Shown piece by piece: positions 33,301-42,265 of a DNA stretch of 42,265 nt; the first letter of the stretch is position 1; each line of letters starts with the position of its first letter. The DNA is taken from contig NW_019773725.1 in the NCBI RefSeq assembly GCF_001039355.2, forward strand, positions 600,368 to 642,632. The letters run 5' to 3'. The notes under the pieces are model-generated. The model ran no database searches. It was not told the origin of the DNA and saw nothing but the letters and a program-made list of their open reading frames with translations. The position numbers and the translations under genes were made by a program. This stretch comes from Lingula anatina (taxonomy: Eukaryota > Brachiopoda > Lingulata > Lingulida > Lingulidae).

Positions 33301-35650
33301 CAGCTTGTAGTAGGCGGAACGGACATTTAAGCCGGATTATCTGACAGTAATCTAGTTAGACTCTCCGCGGGCATAGATCGATCTAAAAGCTCTGGGAATA
33401 CAGCCTTACACCCCATTTCCATAGATTTTTAGATCGATCTATCCCTGTGGGGAGTCTCTCTAGTTAACTGTCAGCTTGGCCGGCTTAAGCGTCTGTCCCG
33501 CCTACTAAAAGCTGTAAGGGGGTAATTTACTATGGTGCCCGCTCGACTGACTGCAATTTAGCGTGAACCCCCAGGGAGTTAGGTCGATCTAAATCTTAAT
33601 CCCTAGATCGATCTAAATCTCTGGGAAAGCACCCTTAGAGGAGAAAGCTCAGCTGTAGCAAGCGGGTGTACACGTTTGAGGTGACACGTATTCGTTTTAA
33701 CCCCAAATAATTAAAATCGCAGATTCAGAAAATATTCAGGAAAGTTAAACCAAATACCACAGTCACGGTATGATAGTCTAAAATTTATCAGCAGTCCATA
33801 ACGATTAATTAAACTCTATGCATAAAAAATGTCCCAAACCATTCTCTCCGCATGATATTCATTCAATAGGAACTATGTTTACGCCACTCCAAGTCCTAAC
33901 TTAGGCGACTTAAGCGACTTAGGCAAGCATGGTGTGTTTTTAAAAACCAAGAGAAAAATTACAAATTTAATTTTAACAGATGTATATTTAAGCTTCAACA
34001 AATCTGGAGTTAAAATATGTAACTTCTACCTGTCCTTTTCCTCTATATGACCACATCATCTTGCCGTAGTTAAAGATAGCAAAAGAGTGTCTCCCGTTTG
34101 TAACCAGTACAACTTGAAAGGTGTTGGTCTGAAAAGCAGTTAACTTCCGTTAAGTAATATACTTGGATAAAGGTATTACCAGTGGCTTTGACATAGATTA
34201 TCTTTTCAGATATGAAGTGTACACATAAATCTTTAAATGCGGTAATTGTAAAAAGTTAAGGGAGAGATAAAAAGTCCACATGTACTCATTAAAATAAATG
34301 CGGTAGTTTTAATATGTTTAATTGGTTTTTGGATAATGATAAGAAAGAGATGTAAATAGCAACAAAAATAAGTAAGATTATACTTGTAACTATAAGTGTT
34401 TAATCATAATAATAATATTAATGATAATAATATAATATCATAAAATCATTAGTTAGTAAACACTCTTATGATGCCCGGTATGCTTGCACACTGAAGTCCA
34501 TGCAGTTACTGTACGGTGCTCGCTGGCAAAATGTGATTGTTTATATCTATAAAAAAAACAAACGCTTCCATGAAATATCATCTAAATGTACTGTTTTTGG
34601 CTTTGTCACTCTACTCACAGTATTGGGATGACTTCCTGGATAGTATGTGACGTTATCCCACGTGGCTACAAACGCCCAAGTTGCCGCAAATAACCGGATT
34701 CTTTTTTTGATAAAAGCGTTATGTATGATGGCTGTGGCCCTGATTAATAACGGAGCGTCAGTGGTGGCCGTCACTTCCCGGTAGAAGACATTTCCGCCTC
34801 TCCTGATGTCGACATCCGCCCAAAATGGGGAAACGATCCTGAGCGTCCCATTTAACGGGAATGGGTCCGGTACAAATTGACGGACGCCTCGAAGGAAGGA
34901 AACTGCCCCGTTGGTGTTCACCTGTAGTGATGGATTGTTACAAATAGAAGAAATGCACTTGCGCAAAGATAGATAATTTAAATTAATAAACAGATGGAGG
35001 GATATTTTACACTTCAATACTCTCGGAAAGAGGACATATGCAGAATGAACTCTTTTTTAACCTGTGCTACATGAAGACTGATGTTATGATGTTATTCTGA
35101 CACACTGTAGTCTACATGCTGACTGAAGTCTGAATAATGTACGGTGAGAGACAGGCCAATACTCGCCCCTTAAAAATTGGAAAAATGTAAGCGGTTAAAA
35201 CAAATAAGTTAAAAAAAACATCAATGATCTTACTTTCTTAGAAATGAAAAGAAAAAATAGCTTAAGGTAAGTAAAGTATCGAAACGTTTCTGCACGAAAA
35301 GGTTACCTTTACACCGTACATTTGTACCAAGTTAAGAAAGATAAGTTATTATGCCGTTTACGGTTTTAGGAAAAATATTGACGAATCTTACCGTGAAGCC
35401 TTCTTAAGATTAATCTTTTAACTGTGCAAATGCACCCGTAACTTACGAAGAGAGACGAAAAAAGGCGGTCGAAGTAAGGAAACTTAGTTTGAAGCTGGAT
35501 TTCTTCGGAAAACAGGTCATCGTTCGGGCGCAGGGAAGAATCTCCAACACTGGGTCCAGAATCAAAGAGAACATCAGCCAAACTTTCCCTCATGGGAAAC
35601 ACAGAGACACCGCAAAAGACAAAACACCAGCAAATCACAGCTCTGTCCAT
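21367..35650 (-). CDS. Gene B: mesh-like paralogue (NIDO-TIG-AMOP-VWD-sushi-TM)
   Basis: Exons in coding order: 35650-35447, 34921-34619, 34128-34030, 33105-32943, 32496-32248, 31665-31521, 31355-31182, 30901-30491, 30202-29925, 29686-29543, 29062-28901, 24371-24240, 24021-23905, 22703-22443, 22126-21947, 21545-21367; 3201 bases, about 1066 residues. Domains follow gene A: signal peptide, NIDO (VNTNGAVSFLRG), TIG-like (SPVTGNILGGHE), AMOP (CPVTLQQALRDRGRF), VWD (GDPHVVTLDG, GLLGVWNDNPDDD), one sushi (GTMVTFTCEEGYTLIG), membrane span and basic tail (GRHRKRVEVYKKRPE). Exon 3 is 39 bases shorter than in gene A. At exon 13 the donor reads TTTG/GGGAAA instead of TTTG/GTGAGT. All later exons are intact and in phase, so this is a recent lesion, an allele, a sequencing error or a change to a truncated product. 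Confidence 0.85.
22858..23187 (+). mobile_element. TTAA-flanked element, copy 2 (3' end lost)
   Basis: Starts TTTAAAGGGAAACAACTGTTC and follows copy 1 through GGCCAAAAAATGGACTTTCC, TTCAAAGTTAGTCC and CTCTTAAGAGAT, then stops short at GATATC where copy 3 begins. The terminal GAAGAGTT...TTAA is missing. It lies in gene B intron 13. Confidence 0.7.
23184..23811 (+). mobile_element. TTAA-flanked element, copy 3 (longer, intact ends)
   Basis: Ends are TTAAAGTCATAATAACTCTTC and GAAGAGTTATTATTGCTTTAA, an inverted pair with two mismatches in 21. At about 628 bases it is nearly twice copy 1, with about 300 bases of extra middle sequence. It directly abuts copy 2 in the same orientation. Confidence 0.75.
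23879..23905 (-). other. Lost splice donor and read-through stop, gene B exon 13
   Basis: The expected GT at 23904-23903 is GG. Reading on from TTT at 23908-23906 gives eight extra codons (GETCTYVN) and then TAG at 23881-23879. GT dinucleotides just downstream (about 23899, 23895 and 23889) are all in the wrong phase for exon 14. Confidence 0.85.
25557..26573 (-). pseudogene. Decayed Tc1/mariner-type transposase
   Basis: On the minus strand a helix-turn-helix start (TAIARQLNVSQGAVS, then HQTGRP) is followed by pieces in shifting frames: RQRWARHNLLF, RNRVRRLPDEV, TPLVAIDGNLNQKKYRDIL, and the C-terminal NSSDMNPIENLLAEITRRI. These are the recognisable landmarks of Tc1-like DDE/D transposases. 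Stops interrupt it, one exactly where the first catalytic aspartate block is expected (VVF-stop-VEARF). I could not find its own terminal repeats, so its outer limits are unknown. It probably jumped into the long-terminus element. Confidence 0.8.
27049..28090 (+). pseudogene. Decayed transposon-associated protein gene of unnamed family
   Basis: Fragments in changing frames include LQFTRAQRDGMWDFHLHSF, then AEMHQLPEVVETEFQ, QAMEWINGTGKKGG followed by a stop, and near the end ALKAGSNYQQIDVVFDRYRE with TIKSATWTQRTK. I recall similar segments in long uncharacterised proteins that are numerous in amphioxus, coral and other marine invertebrate genomes, which suggests a mobile-element protein. I do not know its enzymatic role. 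The reading frame is broken several times. A ~70-base inverted duplicate (about 27205-27290 against 27620-27695) splits it. Confidence 0.6.
29118..29441. mobile_element. Small inverted-repeat element in gene B intron 10
   Basis: Left end CCCCTTTACACCGGACAGCG and right end CGCCGTCCAGTGTAATGGGG are inverted copies that continue through GTCCTTTCTG/CACAAAGGAC. A second, internal left-end copy (CCCCCTTTTTACTGAACGGC) lies at about 29238, so one element may sit inside another. No coding capacity. Confidence 0.7.
30979..31013. repeat. Poly-T/poly-G tract
   Basis: A homopolymer T run passes straight into a G run in gene B intron 7. Confidence 0.9.
32142..32212. repeat. Short tandem repeat in gene B intron 5
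   Basis: The unit CGATATASKGKWCTGGYCATGGTGGGTCCAG (about 31 bases) occurs twice. Confidence 0.75.
33190..33645. repeat. Two facing copies of the palindrome-bearing repeat
   Basis: In gene B intron 3, 33190-33345 is inverted and 33405-33645 is direct with respect to copy 1 at 690-870. Each has the AGATCGATCTA core and the TAAGGGGGTAATT arm. A further AGATCGATCTA lies between them at about 33376. Together they could fold into a long hairpin. Confidence 0.75.
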
Positions 35651-36175
35651 GCCGCTTTTAAAAAAAGGAAGTTTAATTCGTGCAGACGCTGGAATATTAA
35701 TACTGCTACCTTATCTGAGTTTGTTTGTCGTCATGGCAGGGTATAGTAAAATAAATGGTCTACGAATACGGTCCTTCAGTGCTAGGTTTTGAGACTTGGT
35801 GACTGATTACCTATATCAGATAAGGCAGGCGCGTGTTTTACGGGGACTAAATCTAATCTTGATCAGTTTAATCAAAAGCAGTGTAATCAAAATCTGAATT
35901 ACAAGAAAAAAATGTAGGACAAAAAGTGTGTATGTTGGGTCCATAATCAAAGAGAATATCAGCTTAAGTCTCAGTCACGTGAAACACGGCTACTCCACAA
36001 GATGTAAATCACAACCAAACCACAATTCTTTCCATTCCGCAATGAACAAGGAAGTTAAAATTCATGCGGACGCTGGCTAAATTATAATGCTATCTTATCT
36101 GGGCTTACGTTTGTCGTCATGGCAGCGTGCCGTAAAGTAAATGGTCTACAAATACGGTCTCTCAATGCTGGGTTT
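35540..36175 (-). repeat. Tandem duplication of gene B promoter and first exon
   Basis: 35540-35795 (part of exon 1, start codon and upstream) matches 35936-36175. Shared blocks include ATGGTCTACRAATACGGTC, TTTGTCGTCATGGCAG, CAGACGCTGG/CGGACGCTGG and TAATCAAAGAGAA. The outer copy keeps an ATG at 36035-36033, giving MERIVVWL and then TGA at 36011-36009, so it cannot code for the signal peptide. It could still act as an extra promoter. The inner copy is the working exon 1. Confidence 0.82.
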
Positions 36176-36499
36176 TAATTTAAATATTTGCACGTTTCAT
36201 TTTTTAACATAACTAAAAATAGACTGCGTTGAAGGGGTATTACAAGATGCACACTTAATGTCTGATAGCATAGGTGTCGCAAATTGCTTTCTAAGAGAAT
36301 GCATTTTCGTCGTGTTTCGTGTAAAACATTTGACTGTGCTCTGTCATCATATCGTCTGGCTTATCATGGATACAACGGAATTGAATATTTGAATAACAGA
36401 TAACACATTGCAAAAACATCAATCACTTAAAAATAATCACCTGTGGCAAAAGAAGTCACGAAAGCAAATGTTCTGCTTCGATTAAAATAAGCACCACTC

Positions 36500-36729
36500 G
36501 GCATCCACCCCGGACACCACTCCACGTCCACCCTGGACACCACTCCACGTCCACCCGGACACCAGTCCACGTCCACCCCGGACACCACCCCACGTCCACT
36601 CCGGACACCACCCCACGTCCACCCCGGCCACCACCCCACGTCCACCCCGGACACCACTCCACGCCCACCCGGACACCACTCCACGTCCACCCCGGACACC
36701 AGTCCACGTCCACCCCGGACACCACCCAA
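36500..36729. repeat. GC-rich minisatellite, ~23 bp unit, ~10 copies
   Basis: The unit is close to CCACGTCCACCCCGGACAC plus CACT, with small changes and some 22-base units. On the minus strand it is open in all frames because the unit is not a multiple of three, which explains the long valine/glycine/tryptophan-rich open frames there. I do not regard these as genes. Confidence 0.92.
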
Positions 36730-37723
36730 CTGTGCCTAAGCCCTTCACAAGGTTTGTGACAGCGTCTCGTTTTCTAGGTGCAGCATTCAGGTACCCAATA
36801 AAACCACAGGGGTCTCGTATATATATACATCCTGTTACAACATTGATGAAATGTTTTATATGACCCCCGTTTTCTAAAAATATCATTCAGGTACAAAATC
36901 TATGTGATCAAGATCCGAAGATGGTGGATGGAAACAGTAGCGTTCATTTGACCATTAAGTCAAGGAAACCATTTTATCAGAGAAACAACACGATAAGATA
37001 CTGTAAAAGGATCTTTATTTTCATGTATCATAAAGCTTTGCATTAATGTAATATTGAAGGAATTGATGACAATCATTTGGTTTGAATACATTGCAGGGAC
37101 CATAAACTGTGAATTGTTTTGAGCATCTAGATTTTAGAGGCAGAGCTTATGAGATGGTGGAGGAACTATCAATGAAAATGTCACAAATAACACTGAAAAA
37201 TAAATGCCTATTGATCAGCGTCAGCTATGTCAAACATTAGGATCTTGCGTACATTAAATGTATGAATTCCATGCATTGTATCACATTTCTATTGATTCTA
37301 TATGAAAGTGAAGGACTTCAAGAGAAGCGACATATTCCAGTTAGCCGCGCACGCGCGTTAGGTGGATGAATTTCTAGGAACTTCAACAGGTAATAGACAT
37401 ACCAATTCTATTAATACACTAGAAATTCACAGCATTATTCTTTAATTAAATATTGCCATTATTAAAAGCAACATCATTTTGAAATCGTAATAAGCTGCAG
37501 TGATGAACCTTCCAGACCAGCATTTAGACTTTGAAACACTCTCTGCAGTAAGACACTCAGACAGTGCTTACTCACCATAACATACACAGCAGAGTATATT
37601 ATCAGCTCAATGCTACAGTATGCTTTCACATTAAATTATCTTTCAAAGCACTACATCCATTGATAGTTGAGATCAGTCCAGGCAATGACACAGTCTTTAT
37701 ATGTAACGGTGCCCAGCACTACT

Positions 37724-37920
37724 AGTCCGGTGGCTTAAGGAAAAAATCGTGACACGGCGGATAAAAGCACCAAATTTTGCATGTGGGTACCTTTTGACAT
37801 TCTAAATCAAATTAGAGCCGTAGCCCACGGAAAAAATTTACCGTTTGGCCAAAAAATCCAAAATGGCCGCCAATTTATTGAATTCNATTTAGCCATTTTT
37901 TTGCCCTAAGCAACCGGACT
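37724..37920. mobile_element. TA-flanked inverted-repeat element (MITE)
   Basis: Left end GTCCGGTGGCTTAAGG and right end (inverted) GTCCGGTTGCTTAGGG are both flanked by TA. It is about 195 bases long with no coding capacity. A TA duplication is what Tc1/mariner-type transposases leave. Confidence 0.75.
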
Positions 37921-38192
37921 ATACCACCTCCAGTAGCAGATTGGAGATATAGAGCATCTAACTGCTCTCCACAGGGCTTTTTCCACAGCTTCAGAGGTCT
38001 AAGATCCACCTGCTCTCTGTATTAACCATCATCACTCTGTACATTTCCCAGTGTACATATATTCACATAGTAACAGATGCATTTTATACAAAATATACAG
38101 ATATCAGACAGCCAAGTAACTGGCAATGTGGAACTAGTATCAAATCTATCTCCTAAGATTACACTCAATCACTAATGTTCCTGTGTGACATC

Positions 38193-42265
<4,073 letters not shown>

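Larger units (their letters stand above)
36176..38192. other. Intergenic between gene B and U2SURP
   Basis: Apart from the minisatellite at 36500-36729 and the small element at 37724-37920, no exon was seen. Part is probably U2SURP 3' UTR; a minus-strand AATAAA (TTTATT at about 37013) is one possible end. An undetermined base is present at about 37886. Confidence 0.5.

Noticed and set aside
36427-36886. Long minus-strand open frames rich in V, G, W and P
   Set aside because: They are read from the 23-bp minisatellite, which is open in all minus frames; they do not resemble a protein family and lack splice or start support.

Overview
This is animal nuclear DNA: AT-rich, with split genes and many small repeats. 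Nothing bacterial (operon, CRISPR array, phage) was seen. The best guess for the source is a cephalochordate (Branchiostoma). Reasons: a NIDO-AMOP-VWD-sushi membrane protein family in invertebrate-deuterostome style, short ordinary introns, dense DNA-transposon debris, and at least five minisatellites that repeat an exon-intron junction together with its splice site. The last trait is what has been called 'mirage' minisatellites in amphioxus (recalled, not looked up). The organism call is inference.

Layout. 1-2.9 kb holds no recognised gene but contains an old ~1 kb tandem duplication and copies of a palindromic repeat. 3.0-5.7 kb (+) is a five-exon gene for a small secreted protein with one von Willebrand factor A domain. 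7.07-7.88 kb (- strand sense) is a relic of the 3' end of a third mesh-like paralogue. 8.94-19.4 kb (+) is gene A, 17 coding exons, ~1160 residues: signal peptide, NIDO, IPT/TIG-like, AMOP, VWD, two near-identical sushi domains, one membrane span and a short tail. 21.4-35.65 kb (-) is gene B, its tail-to-tail paralogue, with 16 matching exons at the same phases and one sushi domain. Its exon 13 has lost the GT donor. The big intron of gene B (24.4-28.9 kb) contains an element with ~425 bp inverted termini, a decayed protein gene and a decayed Tc1-like transposase. 38.2-42.15 kb (-) is the 3' part of U2SURP (SR140), a U2 snRNP-associated splicing factor, which runs off the right edge.

Function. 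Genes A and B would make type I membrane proteins of the Mesh/SUSD2 kind, known from epithelial junctions in insects (Mesh) and from cell surfaces in vertebrates (SUSD2). The VWA gene gives a secreted adhesion-type protein. U2SURP is a housekeeping nuclear protein unrelated to its neighbours. All exon borders were placed by eye from GT/GC-AG sites, phase continuity and A-versus-B comparison. All listed exon chains sum to uninterrupted reading frames, except that gene B needs the lost donor.
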